Part shown: positions 8,036-15,638 of the stretch, in pieces
Position numbering within the stretch: position 1 is the stretch's first letter
How the letters are laid out: the number at the start of each line of letters is the position of its first letter
From: an uncultured beta proteobacterium
GTDB taxonomy: Bacteria > Pseudomonadota > Gammaproteobacteria > Burkholderiales > Burkholderiaceae
Reading direction: 5' to 3'
DNA length: 27,241 nucleotides
Assembly (NCBI GenBank): GCA_903909925.1
Contig: CAIVXR010000128.1
Location: 1-27,241 of the forward strand
The notes under the pieces: generated by a model
Told to the model about the DNA's origin: nothing
Seen by the model: the letters and a program-made list of their open reading frames with translations, nothing else
Databases searched by the model: none
Position numbers and translations under genes: made by a program

Positions 8036-9097
8036 TTACCGTAGTAAATTACCAACCAAACGTAAACCATCCCATGGATCTGCGGGCAGTTCGGCTGCAT
8101 GCAGCCCTTTTGACTGTCGATCCAAATCTGCAGCAACTTGCATTGCCCTACGCAGCTTTAGAGGCTGTACCCTTCTAATTGCAGCTGGGTATAAACGCTC
8201 TTTATTGCCCCAAATCCGATTATTCCGCAACAGCTGCTGTACAGACTCGCCAGCATCACTTGCAGCCTTTAATTTAGATAGTAGCCGAAGCTCTTCAGTT
8301 ACGCTCCACAAAATCAACACCAAAGGCTCACCCTCGCCTTTTAAGCCATCTAACATACGATTTAGCCTTGGTAAATCGCCAGCTAGCATCGCCTCAGTCA
8401 ATTCAAAAACGTTATAGCGTGCCACCTTCAATATAGAAGAACGAATTTGCTCTTCAGTCAATTTGCCAGCAGGATATAACAAGCCTAATTTCAATATCTC
8501 TTGATGGGCAGCAATAAGATTGCCCTCAACCTGATCAGCAATAAATTCTAAGGCGCGCTGACCTTCGGGTCCAGCCTCGACTTCTTGAGATTGCTTTTTT
8601 AATCTGCCAGCAATCCATTGGGGTAAATGACCGCGATCCAAGGTATCCACCTGAATAGCCATACCAGCATCATCTAGGGTGGTAAACCAAGCCGAAGTCT
8701 TCGTTTTTCCATCCAGTCTTGGCAGCACAATACAAACTACGGTATCAGGTCCATCAGCACCATCTTGCTGAGATGCTATTTGTGCAGCAAATTGTTTTAA
8801 AGCGTCTGCTCCATCTCGACCAGGCTTACCAGTGGGTATACGTAACTCAAGCCAACGTTTATCACCAAACAAAGACATCGTTTGGCCAGCATTCATTAAG
8901 GCACTCCAGTCAAACCCGCGTTCTTGCACCATGACTTCACGCTCAGTAAAGCCTAATTTTTTGGCGGTTGAACGCAATTGATCCATTGCTTCCATCATCA
9001 ATAAGGGTTCGTCGCCACTAAAAACATAGAGCGGCAACATAACACTGCCAGTACTCAATAATTTGAGATGTGCTTGCAAGGCATCAACTTTGACCAT
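8036..9097 (-). CDS. holA: DNA polymerase III, delta subunit
   Basis: Clamp-loader wrench that opens the beta ring during replication. The 353 residues compare with 343 in E. coli HolA. Family features are the early PLYVFSGDEPLLMMEAMDQLR region (about 22-42), FDWSALMNAGQTMSLFGDKR (about 63-82), the RLKKQ and LEFIADQVEGNL segments of the helical middle domain, and a C-terminal collar domain beginning near FELTEAMLAGDLPR. GAGA lies about 7 bases before the ATG. It starts 19 bases after lptE, and the leuS-lptE-holA order is common in beta- and gammaproteobacteria. No unusual residues were noticed. Confidence 0.93.
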   Translation of the reverse strand: MVKVDALQAHLKLLSTGSVMLPLYVFSGDEPLLMMEAMDQLRSTAKKLGFTEREVMVQERGFDWSALMNAGQTMSLFGDKRWLELRIPTGKPGRDGADALKQFAAQIASQQDGADGPDTVVCIVLPRLDGKTKTSAWFTTLDDAGMAIQVDTLDRGHLPQWIAGRLKKQSQEVEAGPEGQRALEFIADQVEGNLIAAHQEILKLGLLYPAGKLTEEQIRSSILKVARYNVFELTEAMLAGDLPRLNRMLDGLKGEGEPLVLILWSVTEELRLLSKLKAASDAGESVQQLLRNNRIWGNKERLYPAAIRRVQPLKLRRAMQVAADLDRQSKGLHAAELPADPWDGLRLVGNLLR

Positions 9098-9116
9098 GCG
9101 AGTTCTCTATCCGTCC

Positions 9117-9644
9117 TTAGAAAGATCTTGCTTGTGGATTCTTAGATGCAGCAGAAATACGACGCAAGATCTGCACAGCCAAGTCTTTACGCATCAAGGT
9201 TAAAAACTGTGCCTGTTGTACGTCAGTTGCAAGAACGGTAGTGTTCGAGAAGTCCATATCTCTAGTTATATAGATTTCACTATCAGGAATAATATCGGCT
9301 CCTGCAAGATCATATGCTCTAAAGGTCACTCGTATAGTTAAACGATAGGCGGATATTTGTCCATTAGAGCTATAAGCCAAAATTTCTCGGCCGTTAATTT
9401 CGTTACTAATATCTAAAATTAGATCGGCATCTTTAGGATTGATGGCTACTTTAACGTCAGTGCCAGTCAAAATTGCAGCCTGCAGATCATTACGCAATGG
9501 AGGCGATGGATTGCCTGTAATCGCAATCACTTTGAAAGGTAAATCTACCATGCCACGCATGCGATAACCACAGGCGATCAATCCACTCAATGGCGCTATA
9601 GCTATTGCACCCAGCAATGTACGTCGAATGTAATTTACGCTCAT
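9117..9644 (-). CDS. lptE: LPS-assembly lipoprotein LptE
   Basis: Outer-membrane lipoprotein that plugs the LptD barrel and takes part in lipopolysaccharide insertion at the cell surface. The 175 residues start with a signal peptide whose n-region holds two arginines (7-8) and end it with the lipobox LIAC, giving a lipidated Cys25. The following CGYRMRG and VAINPKDADLIL match the family start and middle, and a beta-rich region with AYRLTIRVTFRAYD follows. It starts 14 bases after leuS and ends 19 bases before holA, which supports the assignment even though LptE sequences diverge strongly. Confidence 0.9.
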   Translation of the reverse strand: MSVNYIRRTLLGAIAIAPLSGLIACGYRMRGMVDLPFKVIAITGNPSPPLRNDLQAAILTGTDVKVAINPKDADLILDISNEINGREILAYSSNGQISAYRLTIRVTFRAYDLAGADIIPDSEIYITRDMDFSNTTVLATDVQQAQFLTLMRKDLAVQILRRISAASKNPQARSF

Positions 9645-9658
9645 CTATTGACTTTCTT

Positions 9659-12331
9659 TTAGGCCACAATATTCACTAGGCGGCCTGGAACAACAATCAC
9701 TTTCTTAGGTGCGCCACCATTAAGAGCCTTAGCTGCTGGCTCACTTTGTAATGCCAAGGCCTCGATCTGCTCTTTACCAGCATCTGCTGGAACACAAATA
9801 TCACCGCGCAACTTGCCATTAATTTGCAGCATCAGAGTGATCTCAGTTTGAACTAGCGCAGCTTCATCAACCACAGGCCAAGATGCATCCAAAAGCGGAC
9901 CGAAGGTCTTTGTGTAGCCAATGTCTTTCCAAAGCACATGGGTTAAATGAGGAACTACGGGATACAGAATTCGCAACAAAATCCCTAAGCACTCACGCAA
10001 TACTGAAGGGCTAATCGCAGCTTCTTGATCCAACTTGATTGGCTCAAGCACATTGAGCATCTTCATCGCCGCTGAAACTACAGTGTTGTATTGGCGGCGT
10101 TGATAGTCAAAATTAGCCTGTTTCAAAATTGTATGCACTTCACGGCGTAACTCTTGATCAGCATCGCTCAAATTTTTAGGCACAGAATCTTGTGCATCAC
10201 GAATAGCACTAGCCTGACTACTCGAGTACATCCAAACACGGCGCAAGAAGCGTGAAGCCCCATCAACACCAGCCCCAGACCATTCCAACTGCTGCTCTGG
10301 TGGCGCTGCAAACATCACAAATAAACGGGCAGTATCAGCACCATACTGATCAATCAAGGCCTGAGGGTCTACCCCATTGTTTTTACTCTTAGCCATCTTC
10401 TCAACACCGCCAACAATCACAGGAGTGTTTGATGAATCGCCCTTCAACTTGGCGCCTTTGGGTCGACCTTTTTCATCAAGATCTAATTCAACATCTAGAG
10501 GATTGAGCCACGTTTTTTTACCAGAGGCATCCTCAGAGTAATAAGTCTCATTGAGTACCATGCCTTGAGTTAACAAATTCTGGAATGGCTCATCAAAAGT
10601 AATGAGATTAAGGTCACGCATGACCTTCGTCCAAAAGCGCGCATACAGTAAATGCAAAATCGCATGCTCAATGCCGCCAATATATTGATCCATCGGCATC
10701 CAATACTCATTGCGCCCATCTACCATCGCTTTGGCATTGGGGCCGGTGTAGCGCATGAAATACCAAGAGGAATCTACGAAGGTATCCATGGTGTCAGTCT
10801 CGCGACGAGCGGGCTTGCCACACTTGGGGCACTTTACATTTAGAAAATCTGCACGTTTATTCAATGGATTACCGCTACCATCTGGCACGCAATCCTCTGG
10901 CAATATCACTGGCAAATCAGATTCAGGAACAGGCACAGCGCCACAACCTGGATTTACATCATCACCGCAATGAATAATTGGTATTGGAGTACCCCAATAA
11001 CGCTGACGAGAAATTCCCCAATCACGTAAACGATAGGTAGTCTTAATTTCACCAACACCCATCTTTTCTAAATCTTTTGCAACTGCGCCTACTGCCTCTT
11101 CATGAGAAAGGCCATCGTATTGATCGCTATTGAAACAAACTACACCTTCTTTTTGGGCATACCAGTCTTCCCAGCGACTAGCATTGAAGATTGGTGACTC
11201 ACCCTTAAGTGCAATCACTTGCTTAATAGGCAAATCGTATTTAAGTGCAAAAGCAAAATCACGCTCATCATGGGCAGGTACGCCCATCACTGCACCATCG
11301 CCATACGACATCAAAACATAATTACCAACCCAAACGGGGACTGGCTCATGCGTTAAAGGATGCGTAACGTAAAGACCTGTAAACATCCCTTCTTTTTCTT
11401 GGGTGGCTAAGTCAGCCTCAATCACACTACCTGTTTTACATTTCTCAATAAAGGTAGCTAACGCTGGATTATTAGCTGCAGCTTTAGCCGCCAAAGGATG
11501 TTCTGCTGCCACAGCACAAAATGTGACACCCATAATAGTGTCGGCTCTGGTTGTGAAAACGTACAAAAGACCATCTTGAATAAACTTGCCCTGTTCATCA
11601 GCGATTTCATGCTTAAAAGCAAAACGCACACCACGACTTTTACCAATCCAATTTTGTTGCATAGTTTTGACACGCTCAGGCCAACCTAATACATCCAAAC
11701 CCGTAAGTAGTTGCTCTGCATACGCAGTAATGTTGAAGTAATAACCTGGAATTTCACGCTTTTCAACCAGCGCACCGGAGCGCCAGCCACGACCATCGAT
11801 CACTTGCTCATTAGCCAAAACTGTTTGATCAATTGGATCCCAATTGACTACTTGAGTTTTGCGATAGGCAATACCTTTTTCAAGCATCTTCAAAAAAAGC
11901 CATTGATTCCAGCGATAGTAATCAGGATTACAGGTGGCCACTTCACGTGACCAGTCAATAGCAAGACCCATCGCGACCATTTGCTTTTTCATATAAGCAA
12001 TGTTGTCGTAAGTCCATTTTGCTGGGGGTACTTTATTCTGAATCGCTGCATTTTCAGCAGGCATCCCAAAAGCATCCCAACCCATTGGCATTAAAACGTT
12101 ATAGCCCTGCATGCGAAGCTGACGAGCCATCACATCATTGATAGTGTAGTTACGTACATGCCCCATATGCAACTTACCGGATGGGTAAGGCAGCATAGAA
12201 CAAGCGTAATACTTTGGTTTTTTCTTGCCTGCGAGATCTACAGCATTCTCAGAGACTTGATAGACTTGCGCACTTTCCCAATCAGCTTGCGCTGCCGCTT
12301 CAATACTGCGGTAGTCGTAATCCTTACTCAT
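9659..12331 (-). CDS. leuS: Leucyl-tRNA synthetase
   Basis: Class I aminoacyl-tRNA synthetase charging tRNA-Leu. The 890 residues include YPSGKLHMGHVRNYTIND with the HIGH-class motif HMGH at 55-58, the CP1 editing insertion with the threonine-rich FTTRADTIMGVTF region and the GVPAHDERD segment, an FVDSSWYFMRY block and a C-terminal anticodon-binding domain. The second signature reads KMAKS (645-649) instead of KMSKS; the two lysines are kept. AAGAG is the only ribosome-site candidate, about 10 bases before the ATG. The gene follows dapB after 57 bases, long enough to hold its own promoter, and leads into lptE and holA. Confidence 0.97.
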   Translation of the reverse strand: MSKDYDYRSIEAAAQADWESAQVYQVSENAVDLAGKKKPKYYACSMLPYPSGKLHMGHVRNYTINDVMARQLRMQGYNVLMPMGWDAFGMPAENAAIQNKVPPAKWTYDNIAYMKKQMVAMGLAIDWSREVATCNPDYYRWNQWLFLKMLEKGIAYRKTQVVNWDPIDQTVLANEQVIDGRGWRSGALVEKREIPGYYFNITAYAEQLLTGLDVLGWPERVKTMQQNWIGKSRGVRFAFKHEIADEQGKFIQDGLLYVFTTRADTIMGVTFCAVAAEHPLAAKAAANNPALATFIEKCKTGSVIEADLATQEKEGMFTGLYVTHPLTHEPVPVWVGNYVLMSYGDGAVMGVPAHDERDFAFALKYDLPIKQVIALKGESPIFNASRWEDWYAQKEGVVCFNSDQYDGLSHEEAVGAVAKDLEKMGVGEIKTTYRLRDWGISRQRYWGTPIPIIHCGDDVNPGCGAVPVPESDLPVILPEDCVPDGSGNPLNKRADFLNVKCPKCGKPARRETDTMDTFVDSSWYFMRYTGPNAKAMVDGRNEYWMPMDQYIGGIEHAILHLLYARFWTKVMRDLNLITFDEPFQNLLTQGMVLNETYYSEDASGKKTWLNPLDVELDLDEKGRPKGAKLKGDSSNTPVIVGGVEKMAKSKNNGVDPQALIDQYGADTARLFVMFAAPPEQQLEWSGAGVDGASRFLRRVWMYSSSQASAIRDAQDSVPKNLSDADQELRREVHTILKQANFDYQRRQYNTVVSAAMKMLNVLEPIKLDQEAAISPSVLRECLGILLRILYPVVPHLTHVLWKDIGYTKTFGPLLDASWPVVDEAALVQTEITLMLQINGKLRGDICVPADAGKEQIEALALQSEPAAKALNGGAPKKVIVVPGRLVNIVA

Positions 12332-12388
12332 TCCAGAAAACTCTTTTCTTTTATTTTTATTAGTTAGCTGATCGCTGAATACCGGCTC

Positions 12389-13192
12389 TTATTTGCGTAA
12401 ACCTAAAACATCTTGCATATCGTATAAGCCGGAAGCTTGCGCCTGCAAGAAACGTGCGGCTCGTAATGAACCCTGCGCATATGATTGGCGACTAGAAGAC
12501 TTATGGCTAATTTCAATACGCTCACCATCACCTGCAAACAGGACTGTGTGATCGCCCACTATATCGCCACCTCGAATTGTTGCAAATCCGATTGAGCCTT
12601 CTTTACGTTCGCCAGTATGGCCCTCGCGTGCATATACAGCAAGATCATCTAACTTTTTACCTAAAGCTCCAGAAATCACTTCGCCCATTTTGAGCGCAGT
12701 ACCTGAGGGCGCATCTACCTTATGACGATGGTGAGCTTCAATAATTTCGATGTCATAGCCTTGATTGAGCATCTTAGCTGCAATCTCAAGCAATTTAAAT
12801 GTGGCATTAACGCCGACGCTCATATTCGGAGCAAAGACAATTGCTAACTTTGCAGAGGCTTTTTTTAGACTAGCAATTTGCTCGGCACTCAAACCCGTAG
12901 TACCAATAATCATTTTGGTAGCCGTTTTTTCTGCAACAGCCAAGTGCGCCATCGTACCTTCAGGCCTAGTAAAGTCGATCAGAAACTCTGCACTTGCCAA
13001 AACTTGGGCAACATCAGCTGATATGGTTACGCCTGTTTTTTTTCCTAAGAATGCGCCAGCATCCTCACCCAGCTGAGGGCAAGAGGGATGCTCGAGGGCT
13101 CCAACCAATTGGGCGTCAGCAGTATTGAGCACGGCCTCAATTAACATCTTGCCCATGCGACCAGTTGCTCCAGCGATTGCAATCTTCATCAT
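12389..13192 (-). CDS. dapB: 4-hydroxy-tetrahydrodipicolinate reductase
   Basis: NAD(P)H-dependent reduction of hydroxy-tetrahydrodipicolinate in the lysine/diaminopimelate pathway that feeds peptidoglycan. The 267 residues match the usual length. The Rossmann start is IAIAGATGRMGK (4-15), with IDFTRPEGT (72-80) and GTTG (97-100). The substrate-binding and catalytic segment is EAHHRHKVDAPSGTALKMGE (152-171). ATG occurs twice in tandem at the start, so initiation could be one codon later. It follows bamE after 65 bases and precedes leuS. Confidence 0.96.
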   Translation of the reverse strand: MMKIAIAGATGRMGKMLIEAVLNTADAQLVGALEHPSCPQLGEDAGAFLGKKTGVTISADVAQVLASAEFLIDFTRPEGTMAHLAVAEKTATKMIIGTTGLSAEQIASLKKASAKLAIVFAPNMSVGVNATFKLLEIAAKMLNQGYDIEIIEAHHRHKVDAPSGTALKMGEVISGALGKKLDDLAVYAREGHTGERKEGSIGFATIRGGDIVGDHTVLFAGDGERIEISHKSSSRQSYAQGSLRAARFLQAQASGLYDMQDVLGLRK

Positions 13193-13257
13193 TTATTTCA
13201 TCACTTCAAATTAAAGTTGAATACAACCTTCTTTGGTTATTAATGCAAAAATCATTC

Positions 13258-13995
13258 TTACTTTTTAGTCTCCGTTGCTTGCGGAACATTCATAGCGCCA
13301 GGTCCTAAAGTTTCTGATACTGGTGCAGCCTGTGTGTCTGGTTGCTGTTTTGAAAAGCTAAAATAGTCCCAAAATGAACCCTTGCTTGCGGCAGGTACTG
13401 CTGGTATGGCCGCGCCCTTAGCTAGGTTATCTGTTGGGCTCGGAACTAGTAACTCTGGCTGCTGCAATGGAGGCGTTACTGGCGGCTTATTAGAGCCAGT
13501 AATCACATCCCAGAATGAGCGCTTAGTTTTGGCATAGTTATCAATCTCTGCAACTAACTCAATATCGGTTGGTAATGCATCGCCCTCAAACTTTACGACT
13601 TTATCCCCATCAAAAAATACAGTGACGTGACGCTCTTTGCCAATAACTTGATTTTGACGCTTGAATTCAAAAATGTAATCCCAACGATTAGCATGGAAAT
13701 AACTTGCCAATAAAGGTGTGCCTAAAATTTGACGGACTTGTTCTCGACTCATGCCCACTTCTAACTTGGAATATTGCTCGCTAGAAATAAAGTTGCCTTG
13801 CACAATATCTGGGACATAAGGTCTAAAAACTTTATTCATCCAGGCTCGCTGGGTTTCATCAACAGCCGAAGTACAGGCAGAAAGCCCCAATAAGGCGGTC
13901 ACAGCCATAGTGACGAACCCAAGGCGGACAGGGGTAGAAAAACCCTTAAAACGAGGGTTCAAAAAGCGACTAAAAAGTTCAAGGCAATTTTGCAT
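13258..13995 (-). CDS. bamE: Outer-membrane assembly lipoprotein BamE (OmlA/SmpA) with long C-terminal tail
   Basis: Accessory lipoprotein of the BAM beta-barrel assembly machine. The start at 13995 gives 245 residues with a signal peptide ending in the lipobox LSAC (lipidated Cys41). The open frame continues upstream to 14097, but that would run beyond the start of the divergent fur gene. The BamE fold covers about 60-150: YVPDIVQGNFISSEQYSKL, VGMSREQVRQILGTPL, NRWDYIFEF and VTVFFDGDKVVKFEGD. E. coli BamE has only 113 residues. The extra C-terminal part is Pro/Ala-rich and carries two SFWD motifs (160-163 and 207-210). It is divergent from fur, as omlA is in Pseudomonas aeruginosa. No Shine-Dalgarno is apparent. 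Confidence 0.92.
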   Translation of the reverse strand: MQNCLELFSRFLNPRFKGFSTPVRLGFVTMAVTALLGLSACTSAVDETQRAWMNKVFRPYVPDIVQGNFISSEQYSKLEVGMSREQVRQILGTPLLASYFHANRWDYIFEFKRQNQVIGKERHVTVFFDGDKVVKFEGDALPTDIELVAEIDNYAKTKRSFWDVITGSNKPPVTPPLQQPELLVPSPTDNLAKGAAIPAVPAASKGSFWDYFSFSKQQPDTQAAPVSETLGPGAMNVPQATETKK

Positions 13996-14038
13996 GGCTG
14001 GCCGTATCATTAAGACATTGATTTTAGCTCCCAAAGCC
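13996..14038. promoter_or_regulatory. Very short divergent bamE/fur promoter interval
   Basis: Only 43 bases separate the two divergent start codons, so the promoters must overlap each other or reach into the opposite gene. TATCAT at 14005-14010 is a possible -10 for fur, and TAAAAT read on the minus strand at 14022-14027 a possible -10 or upstream element for bamE. Neither has a clear -35. Pseudomonas aeruginosa omlA-fur also has overlapping divergent promoters (established knowledge). I do not see a convincing 19-base Fur box. Confidence 0.4.
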
Positions 14039-14494
14039 ATGAATACGAACCAAAACCCTACTCCTGCAGATTTACGCGACATTGGCCTAAAGGCCACCGG
14101 CCCACGTATGAAAATTCTGGATTTTTTTCATCAGAATGGCGGTACCCACCATAGCGCTGAAGATGTTTTTATGGCCCTAGCCAAAGAGGATCAAGAAATC
14201 GGTCTTGCCACGGTCTATAGGGTTCTCACCCAATTTGAGCAGGCTGGGCTTCTCATCCGTAGCCATTTTGAGTCTAGTAAAGGTGATAGCAGAGCAATCT
14301 ACGAGCTTAACGAGGGTCAGCACCATGACCACCTTGTTTGCCTTGACTGTGGCCATGTAGAGGAGTTTGTGGATGAAGCGATTGAGAAAAGGCAGCGGGA
14401 TATTGCTAAAAACCTCGGATTTAAGCTTGAGGAGCATTCTTTAGCAATGTATGGCCACTGCCAAAAGAAAAACTGTCGAAATAAGCAAAAATAG
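14039..14494 (+). CDS. fur: Ferric uptake regulator Fur
   Basis: Iron-responsive repressor of iron uptake. The start at 14039 gives 151 residues; the open frame extends further upstream but would overlap bamE and add residues foreign to the family. The N-terminal winged-helix domain includes GLATVYRVLTQFEQAGLL (55-72). The dimerisation/metal domain has HHDHLVCLDCG (95-105), and two Cys pairs, Cys101/Cys104 and Cys141/Cys146, match the spacing of C92/C95 and C132/C137 in E. coli Fur. This marks a structural zinc site. It is close to Burkholderia Fur. Termination hairpins begin at its stop codon. Confidence 0.96.
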   Translation: MNTNQNPTPADLRDIGLKATGPRMKILDFFHQNGGTHHSAEDVFMALAKEDQEIGLATVYRVLTQFEQAGLLIRSHFESSKGDSRAIYELNEGQHHDHLVCLDCGHVEEFVDEAIEKRQRDIAKNLGFKLEEHSLAMYGHCQKKNCRNKQK

Positions 14495-14513
14495 GCTGTT
14501 TCAGAGCCTTTTT
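14493..14513 (+). terminator. Short hairpin terminator at the fur stop codon
   Basis: AGGCT at 14493-14497 pairs with AGCCT at 14505-14509 around a 7-base loop, followed by a run of five T (14509-14513). The hairpin begins inside the fur stop codon. It is short but has the shape of an intrinsic terminator for fur. Confidence 0.5.
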
Positions 14514-14527
14514 AGCCAGTTAATTGT

Positions 14528-14556
14528 AAAAAAGACCTCAATTTGAGGTCTTTTTT
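14528..14556. terminator. Bidirectional intrinsic terminator between fur and gap
   Basis: A 12-base perfect inverted repeat, AAAAAAGACCTC (14528-14539) and GAGGTCTTTTTT (14545-14556), surrounds a 5-base loop. The A tract on one side and the T tract on the other make it work on either strand, so it can stop both fur (+) and the tkt-gap transcript (-). This is the clearest terminator in the window. Confidence 0.9.
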
Positions 14557-14575
14557 GCTTTTGAGCTAATTGTTC

Positions 14576-15604
14576 TTACTTTACAGACATCAAAGCTTCT
14601 GCCGCGTTGAGCATTTGCACTGAATAACCCCACTCGTTGTCATACCAAGCTAAAACTTTCACTAACTTACCATCGGCAGAAACGCGGGTCTGGGAAGCGT
14701 CGTAAATGCTGGGACGAGGGTCGTGGTTAAAGTCGATTGAAACTAAAGGTAAGGTATTGAAACCTAAAATTCCCTTAAGCTCACCTTCGCTAGCAGCCTT
14801 CAAAATAGTATTCACTTCATCTACGCTCGTAGCGCGACTTGCTGCAAAAGTGAGGTCGACTACGGAAACATTGATCACTGGTACGCGCATCGCAAAACCA
14901 TCGAAACGTCCTGCTAATGCTGGCAATACCAAGCCAACTGCTTTTGCTGCGCCAGTCTTTGTTGGAATCATACTGGTCACAGCAGAACGCGCGCGGCGCA
15001 TATCTTTGTGATACACGTCAGTTAACACCTGATCATTAGTAAAGGCATGGATAGTCGTCATCAAGCCAGACTCAATGCCAATTTTTTCTAGCAATGGTTT
15101 TACTAAGGGCGCTAAGCAGTTTGTAGTGCAACTTGCATTCGATACAACCACATCGCTTGGCTTTAGTACCTTTTGATTAACGCCATACACAATCGTTGCA
15201 TCTACATCTTTTTCACCAGGAGCAGAAATTAATACTTTCTTTGCACCCTGCTCTATATGAATCATGGCTTTTTCTTTAGAGGTAAATTTACCAGTGCACT
15301 CCAAAACTAAATCGACACCCAATTCACCCCATGGAGTTTCTGCAGGGTTACGGGTGCAAAACATTTTGATGCGATCGCCATTCACCACCATGCAATCGCC
15401 GTCAACCGAGACATCCGCAGGGAAACGGCCATGGGCTGAGTCATACTGGGTAAGGTGGGCATTGATAGCGATGTCGCCCATTGCATTGATCGCTACGATC
15501 TTGATATCGCGACGTGGTTTGCCGTTGACCTGATCTTCATAAAGTGCGCGTAGAACCATGCGCCCAATACGTCCATAACCATTAACTGCGACACGAATTG
15601 TCAT
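14576..15604 (-). CDS. gap: Glyceraldehyde-3-phosphate dehydrogenase, type I
   Basis: Interconverts glyceraldehyde-3-phosphate and 1,3-bisphosphoglycerate. The 342 residues contain the Rossmann start VNGYGRIGR (7-15), catalytic Cys159 in SNASCTTNC, His186 in TTIHAFTND and the C-terminal WYDNEWGYS. The residue that usually selects NAD, the Asp of the INDL-type motif, is Ala41 here (INAMGD, 39-44). Bacillus subtilis GapB, an NADP-preferring enzyme, also lacks this Asp. Dual or NADP use is therefore possible (inference). A strong ribosome site, AGGGG, lies 6 bases before the ATG. It follows tkt after 37 bases and ends at the bidirectional terminator. Confidence 0.96.
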   Translation of the reverse strand: MTIRVAVNGYGRIGRMVLRALYEDQVNGKPRRDIKIVAINAMGDIAINAHLTQYDSAHGRFPADVSVDGDCMVVNGDRIKMFCTRNPAETPWGELGVDLVLECTGKFTSKEKAMIHIEQGAKKVLISAPGEKDVDATIVYGVNQKVLKPSDVVVSNASCTTNCLAPLVKPLLEKIGIESGLMTTIHAFTNDQVLTDVYHKDMRRARSAVTSMIPTKTGAAKAVGLVLPALAGRFDGFAMRVPVINVSVVDLTFAASRATSVDEVNTILKAASEGELKGILGFNTLPLVSIDFNHDPRPSIYDASQTRVSADGKLVKVLAWYDNEWGYSVQMLNAAEALMSVK

Positions 15605-15638
15605 TTGCTACCCCTTGCTAATTTTAAATTCTTAACGA

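Noticed and set aside
13910..14038. 43-residue N-terminal extension of Fur
   Set aside because: The residues are basic and unlike Fur, and they lie antisense to the BamE signal peptide.
13996..14038. Fur box (autoregulation) in front of fur
   Set aside because: The ATCATTAAGACATTGAT stretch only loosely resembles the palindrome; too few matches to call a site.
13996..14097. 34-residue N-terminal extension of BamE
   Set aside because: It overlaps fur on the other strand and would bury the lipoprotein signal peptide behind extra residues.
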